Below, piece by piece: positions 11,070-24,173 of a stretch of 64,000 bases of DNA. Origin of the DNA: Dryas octopetala (taxonomy: Eukaryota > Streptophyta > Magnoliopsida > Rosales > Rosaceae); NCBI GenBank assembly GCA_963921425.1, contig OY992836.1, forward strand, positions 4,479,825 to 4,543,824. The letters run 5' to 3'. Under the pieces are notes generated by a model. That model was given only the letters and a program-made list of their open reading frames with translations, was not told where the DNA came from and searched no databases. Position 1 is the first letter of the stretch. Every line of letters begins with the position of its first letter. A program made the position numbers and the translations under genes.

Positions 11070-13770
11070 ACCTCATTTCCTGCCATAAAAAGATCTATAC
11101 TCATTATCGTCATTTTAATTCCTTGCTAAAAAATTAGCGAATTATGCAGACTAAAGAGAAATAAGGCTAATTAAAAAGAAATTGCCCTAACAAAAAACAT
11201 TATGGACATGCAAACCCAAGTAGAAGATTGTTGGGTATGATAGATTTGTGGTAAGTATGATTGAGTTTGAAAATAACATACATATAGTGAGTCACTAAAT
11301 CCTTTTTTCAAATTGTTTGCCTCAAAATCTCTACGGCCACGTGTCGACTAGGCCGCGGATCAAGGAAACTGTGTCCTTCTTGTATGCGTTGGACATGCCA
11401 ATACGTGACTGCATACTGAGCTTACAATTGTAAATTTTGTGCGTAAATCTAACTTTCGATCAAATGATTGTGGACCGAGGAAGGAACGAGATATCGGTCG
11501 CAAAGGTTCTCACTGCCTTGATGATGCAAGGACTTTTGAGAGGGCGTGATGAAATATAAGTGATTTAGTGGGTGATTATGGATGTATGGATGATGGATGT
11601 GAATTTGATGAAAATAAAAAGTAAAATAAACAAGTAGATGCAGGAAAAGTAAAAGTGCAATAAAAACAAAGGTAATTCTAAAGATTTAATAGAAAGAATA
11701 CGAGTGTGAACAATAAAAGTGCAAAAATCTAACACTATTCTAAACTACGAAAGCGATAAAGAAAGCAATAAAACTAATTTCGTGCGGAAAATAAACATAG
11801 TTAACGATATGCAAATTAAAGATCATACTCATATTAATACTAAGAAATCCATTGAAAAACCAAACATTCTGAAACCACTAAACCCTTGAGGAAAACTATG
11901 AGATCTCCTCAAGAACAATCTACAAACTACTTGAAAATAAAAACTAAAATCCTAATAAGTTCATGAGCTTAATCATGGGATTAACTTCAATACCTCAAGA
12001 ACAACTATTACAAATTAAAGTGAAACTAAAACTAAATTATGATAACTAGGAAGATTGAAAAGCTTGAATGATATTTGGTGATAATCTTGTTGATTGATTG
12101 ATTTTTTTAGGGGTTTTCTTCTTCTTGTGCTTCTCCAACTACTTGTATTTATAGGGTTCAATGACAACCCTATTGGGCCGGGCCATTACTTGGCCTCAAA
12201 GACTCTCAGAGATTTGATGAGATAAGATCCTTATCTTCACTTGGTCTCTAAGAAATATCCAAACTCTTCCCATGATGGGCTTGGAGATAAAATCTTTGAC
12301 ATTAAATTCTGAGTACAATCTTGGTAATAAATATGGAAGCTCATAATTAGGATGTCGGCCATGGCTCATTGTCCTTGGGCACTGAATGGACTTTCATGAT
12401 ACTCTTGAATCACTTCTACAGACTGCGGTCGAAACTTCATTGTCAACATAGGTTGCTCGCTTGCTCAGTTGGAATAGCTTGGCCACAATCAAGTTTGTCT
12501 ACAGCCATCAATTAGGTGAGGTTGATATGCATATACGGCCATCCATGTGGTCGATGACCGTAAGCACATTCAACCTAAATATTAATTAACTTCTTAATTT
12601 AGCCGAAAAAGGTCGGCCTAAACTAGCTTGAATCAAGATAATTATAAAAATTATCTAAAATCCCATTTTCTGACTCTATTTGGCCGTCGGGCTACGGCCT
12701 AAATTTAGTGATGGCCTGAGTATTAGAACTCGACCTGAAATTGCAGCCCAAATTTAATGGCGGCTTGAGTGTTGTAACTCGACCCTAAAATCGTGGCTTA
12801 AACTTAGTGACGGCCTAAGATTGCGGCCTGACAGCCTGAAATCACGGCCTAAATACATTTTAATCCAGGCCACACAAGGATTCTATTATATGATCTCAAC
12901 CCAAACTCACTATAACTGTCAGAATGCAACCTAAATATATTTTAGCCTATGGGCAAAATTTTGGTTCAAACACAAATCTAATAAAAGGTTGGTTTCTTCT
13001 TGTAGTAAGATCAACTGATTTGTGAGCATACCTAACTTGTTCAATCGTATTCAAGAAATGGCGGGTGAAATTTCAATGGCTTGACACAAGAAGAATGTGC
13101 TATGGGGATACCTAGTTTTTCTTGGGTGTTGGCTACGTGGAAAATTGTAATAATAATATTTAGTAATATAATTTGGTACTCAAACTATTAATTGTAGTAT
13201 TTGTAATAATACTCTATTGTAATATAATTTAGTATTAATAATACAAATATAATAAATATGGGGGGAAATAACTCGATCAAGTGAGTCTAAAAATGAGTTG
13301 AGACCAAGTCAAAAAAGTAAGGCGCACAAAATATGAGACCATGGTTGACTCCTTGCATGAAAAGTAAGGAATCAGAGCAACATGAAACAAGGGCCACCCT
13401 CGAGTGATGTAATGGAGCTCAAACCCCAAAAAACCAGCTTGTGCTTCAAGGAAATAGATGTATGCCTTAAAAGCCAATTTATTTTAAATTTTAGTAAATA
13501 CTTAATTATTTAATTATAAGGGTAATGAAGAATTTCATGCGTCACAATAATAGTATATGACTTATTTTGCATAATGCATGTAATGTCCATGAAAATTAAG
13601 GTATAAGATAGCATTCTAAAATTTTTAGAATCAGGAGACCTATTCCACTTATTTCCTAGAATATTCCTGATTAATGGATCACATATTGGGCACACATGCT
13701 TTGATATTAGCACTAGTTTGTTATATCATCACAACGAAGTAGATGATTGATCTCAAATTATTTATGTACT
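11070..13770. other. Non-coding LTR-like debris with a short degenerate repeat
   Basis: No convincing protein is encoded here. The 12100-12960 part has the look of retrotransposon LTR or leader sequence. Near 12690-12860 a unit of about 55 bases containing GGCCTAAATTTAGTGATGG, CTTGAGTGTT and ACTCGACC is repeated imperfectly two to three times. The stretch at 13140-13770 is AT-rich with nothing recognisable. Confidence 0.4.
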
Positions 13771-13776
13771 AGGTGT

Positions 13777-15105
13777 AACGTCTTGGAAACTACATAGCAC
13801 CTATTATAAGGATTTCAAGATTACAACTCATCAAGTGTTATATTCCCAAAACCCTTAGAATAAGTTAAGCCATTTGTTTTGAAACATAGTTGGATCAGAG
13901 ATAAAATTAGCAACATATAAATGAAATAACAGTGAAAGAAAACTAATGAAAAAATATAATAATATTTAAATTCACAAAAATGGTTAATTTACAATTCAAA
14001 CAGAAAACAAACTGTCTTCTAAATTGCCTACTGTCATTTCCCCTTCGCTCTTCTCCTCAACATTCTCTGCAACAATAATTGTGGGGGTGAGCATCACCAA
14101 AACAACTGATCTTTTACTCAACTGACCCAAAAATGTTTTTCACATGAGTCCATACTCCATAGGTTGTACAGAAGTAAAGTTTTCCAATAAAATTATTTTA
14201 TTTAAACAATTTATTTTCAAACACAATCAGAAACCATAAACCCTAACAAGGGTTACTAACAATCAATATATGCTAACCACTCAGTAGCATTTCAATCATA
14301 GTACTATAAATATGTTAGCATTAGACATTTAATCACATCTTATATTAATAACATTATGATGCATGTACATAAATATTCAATATGTCACATGATAAATTAT
14401 GTGCATGTAATTCATGTATGCAAGTGTACCATGGGCTCGAAGAAGCAAAACCAATACTTGCAACAATTCAAAATAATTAAACCTAATCGATAATTGTTTC
14501 TTTATCAACTACCCCCGCAAATCCCTACTAAATAATGTAGGAGGCAAATAACAAGACGTCTTCAAATTTGATCCTCAAAGGCTAGAAAGCATGTGATCAA
14601 AACGTAACATCCTTAATCAAACACATAGTACAACTAGGTTAATATCTCACTAGTGGTTTAGAGGATCGAACCCAAGGTCAATCAAAACATGACCCTTCAT
14701 CTCAAATTAGAGGTTAAAACACTTGAAATTCATTAGTATCAACAATCTAATAATTTCAATGCTCATGCATGTCATAATAAAGTATGCATGATAAGTAATA
14801 ATTGTTATTCAAATTCTTATTAGTACATTTGAATATAAAAGCACAACTATTAACATCTCAAATTCATAAATTGGATTAGCTCATTCTTAATACTTTAAAA
14901 CCCTAAATGTTTGTTAAGTTTTTTTAATTACAACAAGTGATAGACAATTTATCATGGAAAGTTCTAATTTCACTCGTTCACCAAAAAATAATCGGTGGAT
15001 TGATTAATAATCTATTGACCTTCAATAGAGAAATTAATTAAGGTTACAAGTTCATGTCACTTGATTTCAATTTCTCAAATTATCAATGAATAATCTTAAT
15101 TATAT
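13777..15105. mobile_element. Probable LTR retrotransposon remnant, non-coding
   Basis: The sequence opens TGTAACGTCTTGG and carries AT-rich text like the long LTRs elsewhere in the window. No second boundary, primer-binding site or coding domain was found. The class is a guess from composition and style. Confidence 0.3.
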
Positions 15106-18100
15106 ATATATATCATGCATATAAGGCTAATTGTGGGACTGCCTTTCTGGTCGTGGGATCTCTTTTAATGAGATCCAACAGTGGATCTTATAACCCACAC
15201 TTTAACCCATATAGGCCAATTTTAATTAAGTTCCCAGCACTTAACCCATTCCCGGCAAAGAGATCCAACTCGACTTCACCATCACCATGGGACTAAGCTA
15301 GCTCGCGAAGAAGAAGAAGAAGCAGGGAAGCTCACGACGGGGAAGGGAGCCTCGCGACAAGTTTCAGGTATATTCTTCTTGGTTTTTTGATTTGTATGAT
15401 GGGGTTTTCTTGAAATATTTAAGATATGGTTTCAAACTTATTCAGGAGTTAAGGTTGGGGATTTGGGAATTTCGAAATATCAAAAAGAGTTGCTGCATCC
15501 TTTAAGTTCTCGAAGAGTTGCTACATTTTTGGTTGTTAAATATTGCAAGATTAACCAGGACTAATAGACTCTAAGACATGTTTGAGTAAAAATTAAGGGG
15601 AAAAAAGGAAGAAAGAAATGAAAGTGAACAACTTCTAGCTGTATTTGGGAGGGTGAACTTTACTATAAAATCAATTTTTATTACACCTTTCCCCTGTACA
15701 TAATTACATATTACAATATTATTGAGATTGTCCATCAGTTTTTATTACACCTATAAAACAGACATTCTATAATGTTTCTAAATTATATGAATCTGAAATC
15801 ATGAACACCAGATGGATTGGATAGCTCCCTGTATTCAGTTTATTTAGGGTTTTATTCTTAGATTTTTGTAATATCCTAGAAAATTCAAATTTTCTTTATA
15901 ATTTACCTTGTTTTTACATGAATTGTTGGAGAGTTATAGTTTTTAAAAATGTTTAATTTTTTTTAATTAATGTTTATAATTTGGTTTGATCCAAAAGCTG
16001 ACTTTTAAAATTATTGAGCTTTCGTCTTTGACTTTGGGCACGTTGGATAGATCTCGAGTCCACGAGTTCGTAGACACGAAGTATGCGTAAATTGGAGTTA
16101 CGGTTTGAGTTTTATAGACGTTCAAAGTCGAGGGCATATTTGTAATTTTTACTTACATGGTTTTTAAAAACCCAAATCACATCTCTCTCTCTTCTGATTT
16201 TTCTCTCTCTCCCTGACTTCACTTTCTCTCTCTAACCTTCCTCCTCGCTCACACACCCCCCCTCCCATCCACCGTCGACTTCGACCTCCGGCGAGCACCC
16301 TGACACCGACCACCCTCCCCCGAGTTCACACTTTCTCTATCTCTGCACTCTCCCTCCCGCGACACCAGCAAGCTGGGCTAGTTTTTCCGGCCAGTTTCTC
16401 AGCGACCCAAGGTCGTCGACGTGCAGCCCTTGTGCCGGTCGTCCTCCCCAGCCCAGTCTTGTACCTCGCCGCCAACCCTCGACGACGTAATGATGCAAAA
16501 TAGAAACAGAGTCACCACCGACGATTTGATTTTTCCAGCCAAGACGTGACACCGGACCTACTGGGCTTTGTTCCCCTCGTCATGGTGAGTCCAGCCATGG
16601 TCTCTGTTCGTCTAGACGATGCTCCACGACAGAGCAATGAGCTCGGGAAGCCAAGCCAACCGCCGTTTTTGGCCGTTTCCGGCAACTTTTGACCGTCGAC
16701 CCAATTACGAGAATTAATCCTTCAGGTATGGGTAATCTTTCCCCTAAAGTGGGCACGTCCAATTTTGAGAAATTGGAAATTCGATTTTAGGGTTTATGCC
16801 TATTTCGAATTTCTTGAAATTGGACTCGAATTCGAGTTGTTTTTTTGCACTTCAAGGTTCTATTGTGCAATTAGGATTATTTGGAGTTGATTTTGGGTAT
16901 TTCTAGGTTTGTGTCGCCGCTGCCACCATCAGAACCACCAATTTTGGTGGCGGGTTAATGGTTGTACGTTTGACTCGATTCCGCTCAATTGAGGTCCCAG
17001 GAATCTTTCCAGGTCCTTTTAGTGAGTTTTTTTGTTGATGTTTTTGTGTTTTTTGGGGTGGGGCAGCCACCATGCGTGGTGGCGGCCGCCCGTTTCGGTC
17101 GTTCAGTGGCTCAATTAAATACAATTTAGAAACAATCAGATTGGAAATTCTAAGAATATTTTGTTCTTGATTACCTAAATGGGATAAATTGAAATGATGA
17201 TTGTGGGGAGCGAATAGGTTTTACATTGTTTGGCATATTGACGTAAATGGACAAACTCCAGAATTTTTTCTGATGACGTTTTTGTGCTGTTAGTGCACTA
17301 TATGGATTGCCCATTTGATTGATAATGTCCTGATGTTATTTAATTTACAAAGGAATCCAGATTGATTTGCTGCTGAGTAATTTAATTAGATCATTGTGCG
17401 TTGCAGATTGAATTGGTGATGTTGTTGTTTAAATTGGGTCAATATACGTGTGCATATCTTCCAAGTTCCCAAATATAATAATGTGGTGAATTGGTTTTGA
17501 ATTGTTGAGATAATCTTTGTACTTAACTGAATAATTGTATAATTAGGTACCTTGGTTAGTGAACATGGTTAAATTAAAAATAAATTATGTTAGTTTATGG
17601 AACCTATTGAAATGAAAGTGGTTTATTGAATTTATTGATTTCGTTATGAGACTATATTTGATCTCTTTGGTGGATTAAAAGAATTTAATTTATGTTGGTA
17701 CATTGACCTAATTAATATTTCCATAACTGAATATTAAGAATTGGATTGGTGATGTTTTGCTATTACTTGGACAATCTATAATTTTGGAATGTGCTTTAGT
17801 TGAATACCATTGATGTTAAGGACTGATATACTGATGATTTTGTTATTAATTGAATAACTAGATTATTGTGGAATGTTATTGAGTTCTGCTAATTGTAACG
17901 TGTGATGACTGTGATTGATTTTGAGTGTCAAAGAATCGGCTTGAGTTGCCGAAATGGATCCATATTGTTGCTTGAATACTGAGAGTGAGAAATGTGGTTA
18001 AATGTCCAATGGAAAATGTATTAAGTTTCTTTATATTTTGGGTTGCACTCATACGAGCTTCACAGCTTACCGAGTTTGTTGTGTAACCCGGTGCACCATT

Positions 18101-18247
18101 TCACGGTGCAGGGGTTGATTTGCAGTTGAATTGAGTTGAGGATTTGGCGAGGAGCGGACAAGGCAGTGGGACCCCAGTTGAAGAATAAATATTAATTGTT
18201 TTTATTTTGGCTCATTAAATTGTATTTCTTTAAATATTAGCTTCTAC

Positions 18248-21200
18248 CAAGGAGTAAAATTTCAGTTTCGAGGAAATTTTCGATGGAAATTTCGACGGAA
18301 ATTTTCGTGGAAATTTCGATTAAAATTTCGATTTCAACAAAATTAGATAAAAACGACGGAAATTGCTATCAAAATACGGAAATTTTGAATGAAACTTGAC
18401 CATATGCTTATTTAACATATTATCTACTATATTGATAAAAAACATTGAAGAAACCAAATTATATAATAGGTTTTATGTGATATAAGATGAATATAATGTG
18501 CGCTGGTGGTAAATACTGTTAAAAAAATGGGTCACTAATTAATAATTATATAAATAACACCTCAAATTTATTTATATTACAATTTTAAATCATGAATTAA
18601 ATAAGTATTCAATACCACATAGAGTTCCTAGCAGGTTCAAAATTTTCGCTGTCTTCAGTATCATCATGTCAAGAGTAGGTGAATTGCGAAGAATAATCAC
18701 CCCAAGATATATCTCCAGCATAACTTTGCATATAATTCCCAACATGCCAACCGTATGGATCAGGAGGTGGTATTTGTGGTGGGATTTGCCTATAGCCATA
18801 CTCATTTGAAGAGCTACTGCCAGATTCACCTAAGTAAAAGGGATATGGTGGGTAGACTATTGGAGGGTTTTGCCCATAATTGTAATTATCATCTGCTACT
18901 CTCTTAGAACCAAAAGTGGTGGATAACGAATCTTCTTCTTCTGGTATCATACCCACATTACCTCTTTTCCTACGATTGTAGTCCTTTCTAATGGCACAAA
19001 TTTCCCGTCCTGCACACCTACTCCCATGATTCTCATCTTGTGTTGCATGGGTGTAGTTTTCTTCGCCAGTAAATCGAATGACATCGTATTGATCATCTCT
19101 AGTGTTATCTTCATTTCTACCACCACCACCACCTTCACCACCACCTCTACTTCCACTGTTGGTAGGTGTGTTTGATCCTATGTCAGAGTTGCCTGATCGA
19201 GAAGGATCAATGGGAACATTTTCGTTGCGATTTATTGGACCTCGCATAAGTTCCTCAAAACTCTCAGTAGGGCCCACCTCCTCATTAAGAACTCTTTCCA
19301 CATTAATACCTTCTTGGCGTGCTTGGGCTACAACATCAGGATCTGGATTGCCTGCGTCATCATCTAGATGGATGAGCCTGATCCACTGATAAAGCTGGTT
19401 TTCCTCTGCATCATCATCCCCTATATAATTTTCAAACATATCTAGCGGATCATAGTTGTTGACGTGATCTTCCTCAGCTTGTTTGTCTCGAATTGCAAGC
19501 TTCATATTATAGTAGCAATAGACCATCTTCTCTAACCTACTATATGAAAGCCTGTTTCTTTGCTTGGTGTGTATGAGAGCGAAAGTGCTCAAGTTTCTTT
19601 CACAAGCGGATGATGACGCCGTTTGTGAAAGAACTTTGATGGCTAATTTTCTTACAGTAGGTGCATCAGTCCCATACATGATCCACCATTCACTTGAATT
19701 GTACAAAATTATGAGTGTAAGTTCAACCATTCAATTGATCAAACTAATAAAAGTACGGTGTATACTCACTAGGAGACATTTTTGATCTAGCGGCAATTGC
19801 AACTCGCTCTCCGAACATTCTCTTCGCATCTTTGAAATAAGTTAGCTAGATACAAATCATACAATATCCATCAAAATATAAAACTTAAGACAATTAAATT
19901 TTTTATAGTGTTATGGCAAGTTATTTTCACAAAGTAAACTAAAGTGTTATGGCAAGTTATTTTCACCTCATTTTCAAATTGGGCAACTTCTGTTAAATAA
20001 GGATCCAATGTTTTATATACATTGTGCACAGCCCGAATAAGTTCACCATCATTTGCCACGCCTTCTTTATATTGGTAGCAAGGATTTAAATAGTGGGCTA
20101 CATCAAGTAAATATTGAAATACATATTTAGTAACAATAATTTAAAGTTAGATAACTTAGATCAATGAAAAAACATGCGGAACTAAATTTAAATTAAACAT
20201 ATTTAGGTTACCTGCTGCATGCAAATCGTGTTGTAATGTTTTAAACCATCGATCATCGATGATTTTTACCACCTACCGTGCACCGTGTTTAAGTAATAAT
20301 TCTTCCTTGACGCATCAGATCATAAACGGATCCCATAGTAGGATACGTCTTTGTATTGACAACACGTAAAACTAGGTATAGAGATTCTAACAAACTGCAA
20401 ATCTTAAGCACCTGTTGCCAAAATGAGTGATCAAGTACTATGGATTCCACATGTTGTCCTGCTTCTCCTTGCCGAAAGTTGCTATTGCCCCAATCAGTAC
20501 AAGTGAACAATTGCTTCAACCCAATCATCTTTCGATACAAACTATCCAATGCAAGATAGTGGGTAGCAAATCGGGTGGGACCAGGACGAATAATATCTCC
20601 ACCACAAATCTCACACATCTTTGCCAACAACCAATTATGGTTGTAAATAAAATTTGTGATCTTTTGAGCTTTTTTTATCACCTTAGCAACCGACTGGTTC
20701 TTCCCAATCTCTTCGAACATGAGATCAATGCAATGTGCCGTACACGACGTCCAGTACACATTATATTTTTTCATTAACTTCTTCCCTGCGGCGACATATG
20801 CGAAACCATTGTCAATGACAACTTGAACAACATTGTCTGGTCCAACCTCTTCCATTACATCCTTCAGTAGCCCATATATATATCTTGCATCCTTTATGCA
20901 ATTTGAAGAATCAACGGACTTAAGGAATATAGTCTTACCTCTTGAGTATGCCATGAAGTTTATAATAGACAACTTGGTTGGACCTGTCCAATCATCGAAC
21001 ATGATTGTGCAACCATAAGTTGCCCAATCCTTCTTCAAGTTGTTGACATGCTCTTGCATTTCATTAAATTCCTTTTCCAAATATACATTCTGTATCTTAT
21101 AGGGTGATGGAGGTTCCATTCCTTCTCCTGCCTGCTGACATCCTATCACCAAGTTTTTGAAATGATGAGATGCTGCTTTTGAAGGAGAAACATTTTCGTA

Positions 21201-23794
21201 GATGAAGAACTTGGCTATTAAGCCCTGCATCTTCTCTTTGATTGACCCTCCAGAAAAGAGATTTTTAGCACTCTTTTGGCGTGCTTTAGATGACTTGTAG
21301 AGGCTTGGTGCTACTAGGGGTGTTGGTTATGATTCCCTCATGCTTGATCCTCTTCTCAACTGTGAACCACTACTAGACCCAGAACCTTGTCCCCTATTCG
21401 GGACTTTATGTAGGTGTTCCTTATCCCATTGTGCTGCTTTGGATTGTCGAATTGCAGCTCGAAAATTTCTTCGCTCTTCAGGCCCCATATCATCATTATA
21501 ATCATTATCATCATTATCATCGTCGTCGTCACTGTTACTCAAGTTTATATGACCTTCTCCACGAAGTTCTGCTTGAATCTCTTCTATTTGTTGTGCTTTC
21601 TTGTTTCTTTGTTGTTGTTTATATCCCAAGGTGTTTGCAATGTGTTTTTTCACCTTTAGTGGGACACTAGTGCAACGTTTCACATTGCTTCCAAGATCCA
21701 TACCTGCAAGGTGGTATTTCAGTCTTGTCACTCCACCACCCTTCATTACAAGGCCACAATATTTGCATATTGAACCTTGTTTACTAGCCGGATTTGGAAG
21801 TGCATGCTTCCAAGCTGAATCACGTGCTCTTCCTCTACTGTCCATATTAGTACCTAATAACAAAAGACATACACAATTACAAATTTACAATCATCATAAT
21901 AACAATCAAATATGCAAAATAACAATCAAATTTGCAAAATCACAATCAAATATACATAAATACACAATCACAATCAAATATGAAAAATCACAATCAAATA
22001 TACATTAATAACTATGAAACAAGAAAATGGGTAGATCAGTACGTGTTGATAGGAAATTTTTGGAAAAACAAAATATACAAAACAACTCTATTATTTTATT
22101 AATCTTCATCCATCTCTTAGATAAAACAAATTATCCAGACAACTCTATTTAAAACAAATCATCCATTTTTTAGATAAGATTAATTGCATCCTTAACCTTG
22201 TTATAGAACAAGAAGCAACAATCCCGGCCATAGAAAAATAAAATAAAATAAATAAATTTGTTTCTATAAGAATTAAGAAGTGGCTGTATAATCATTATAT
22301 TACCAAACAAGTGATAAAAAAAGGTGATAAAATCAGTATAATTCATTAATTTGCAGAATATTATGAATTCTAGCCTTTCTAGGTTTCTACTCTCTTCTCG
22401 AACAAATGGGCCATATTTGGTTTTAAACTGATATGAATAAAATCGATAATAGAAATTATAGAATCAAGTAATCAACTCAATCAAGCTTTTTGACAAAACA
22501 AATTTCAATTCATATACTAGACTACAAGCAAGTTGCATACTTGCATATACTTTAGCGGTTCAACCTGCTTTTCTTGCTTTCTGTATTAAAAACTACCCCA
22601 CCTTCGAAAGGCGGTAAAGTAGGAAAAGAAAGGTTGTAGTATATATAATATGAATATGAGTGGCATGATCTTCTACAAAATAAAGTAAGATCCATCTCCG
22701 TACAGAGAAAGCAGCTAATTAGTGAAGCCATATATGAGACCTCCAAAAGCAAAGACATTATATACTACTGAATTGTCCCATCTCTAGAACACCCAAGACT
22801 AATAGAAGATAGACCATCTCAAGCTAATAAAACTTTTCTTTTCTATGATGTATGATGTATATCAAGTTTTCATTTGAATTGAGAATTGTATTATGTATAT
22901 ATCCGCTATACATGAATGTTTAGTCTGACATTTGGGTCTAGACATACAGAATACAAGTGATCATGCACTACTTTTTTTTTGCAAATCCAATTTTTGTCAC
23001 CGAAATCATTTGTTTAAAAACTACTTACAAGTTACAAACTTACAACTATACTCAGAATATGGCCCTCCTGTCTTTTCAGTACCCAAACTATAATAACATA
23101 TCAGTCTTTTATGCATGCATATATACACAACCTTTGCACAAGTATACTACAGAAGTAATATATCTGCAGCTAGAATTTATTATGTGTATTTGCACATATA
23201 TACATCAGGCTTTTCTTCTCTACCTTCATACTAATGTCAAAAGGCAGTAGTCTGTGGCAGTAAAGTAGAAAAAAAAAAATAGTGGCTGGGTATGATGTTT
23301 GAAATAAAAGTAAATCCATTATCCATCTCTTTTTCTGGAAAATTAAAACTTACAAACCTTGCAGGGGTCTCGCCGGCAGGGAGTCACGCTGGAGAAGGAG
23401 GCAAGGCGGAGATCACAGAGTGAAGAGAGAGAGAGTCACGCCGGAGGAGGCAAGAGGCTGCTGTCACAGGCGGAGATCGCAGAGTGAAGAGAGAGAGAGA
23501 GAGAGGCACGCCGGAGAAGGAGGCAAGGGGAGAGAAATCTTTTGCGCAGGGAAGACAGAGAGAAGAAAGTGAGATATGAGTGTGTGGATGAAAAAGAGAG
23601 AAAGATCCGAGTGATGAGGTACGGCCTGTACAGCCAAATTTCGTCGAAATTTCACATAAATGCACTTGAAGGGGGATCGAAATTTCGTCCGAAATTTTGC
23701 CGAAATATTACCGAAATTTCGTGGTTATGTAATAAAATTTCGGGATCCCAAAAAAACGAAAATTTCGGCGAAATTTTCGAAATTTCACTCCTTG
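18248..23794 (-). mobile_element. hAT transposon, about 5.5 kb, autonomous type
   Basis: Terminal inverted repeats are CAAGGAGTAAAATTTC (left) and CAAGGAGTGAAATTTC (right, reverse complement). The flanking 8-bp duplications are GCTTCTAC (18240-18247) and GCTTCCAC (23795-23802), with one mismatch. Both ends hold clusters of GAAATTTCG-like subterminal motifs, the usual transposase-binding architecture in hAT elements. It carries a broken transposase gene (18669-21863) and is inserted in the solo LTR. Confidence 0.88.
18669..21863 (-). pseudogene. hAT transposase (BED, DUF659, hAT-C), broken
   Basis: The first segment, 21863 to about 20289, holds an N-terminal BED-type zinc finger (CKYCG, then KYHLAG) and an acidic stretch. 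A DUF659/RNase H core follows, with FDDWTG and VIDNG supplying Asp residues. Further exon-like blocks lie at about 20100-19950 (the PYLTEVAQFE block) and near 19830-19765. The last exon, 19705-18669, has the hAT dimerisation domain (SACERNLSTF then TKQRNRLSYSRLEKMVY) with the conserved Glu. The tail is Gly/Pro/Tyr-rich. An in-frame TAA at 21329-21327 splits the first ORF. A frameshift near 20310 and a TAG where Trp is expected near 20275 break the next part. Several domains are intact, so the loss looks recent. Confidence 0.85.
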
Positions 23795-24173
23795 GCTTCC
23801 ACAAGTAAAATATATTTTTAATAAATTATGATTTTAAATTTAAAAAGGCTTACGTATTTTAGGGAATTTGACAATACAATGCCAGACAGTCAGGCGTTGT
23901 ACTCTTGAAATCCTTAAAGTACGTGCCGCACGTGCCTGGGGTTCGGGGAGTGACAATTTTGGGGTTTTAATTCAAAATGCATGTGCAATGATGGCAAAAG
24001 CTAATGAGATGGTAGTTGTAGAAGCTAAGGAGATGGTAATGGTAGAAGCTAATGAGATGGTAGCTCCATTGCAAAGTGAGTCATAAGTAAATTCATTTAT
24101 ATGTGATGCCAATTATCAAGAAAACAATGAGTTAAAGGCTTAAAGCCGTTCAAAGGTCAACAATTTCAGACAA

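Larger units (their letters stand above)
15867..23955 (+). mobile_element. Solo LTR (TSD ATTTT) carrying a nested hAT
   Basis: The element begins TGTAATATCC at 15867 and ends GGGGAGTGACA at 23955, with ATTTT directly repeated at 15862-15866 and 23956-23960. Without the nested hAT it is about 2.5 kb, with no internal retroviral domains, so it reads as a solo LTR left by LTR-LTR recombination. Its first 400 bp resemble the minus-strand start of the 46396-52399 LTR: both have a GATCTCGAGTCCACGA-like block, a block near GGAGTTACGGTTTGAG, and a CT-rich stretch. It probably belongs to a long-LTR Ty3 family; that lineage is inference. Confidence 0.8.

Noticed and set aside
16337-17124. Minus-strand ORFs of 60-73 residues
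   Set aside because: They lie in a solo LTR with no recognisable motif, and their positions match non-coding LTR sequence.
18590-18645. Block shared with 34028-34060 (ACATAGAGTTCCTAGCAGG) as a functional element
   Set aside because: It is a short match between the hAT 3' region and an XCT intron, probably another small hAT fragment. Too short to call.
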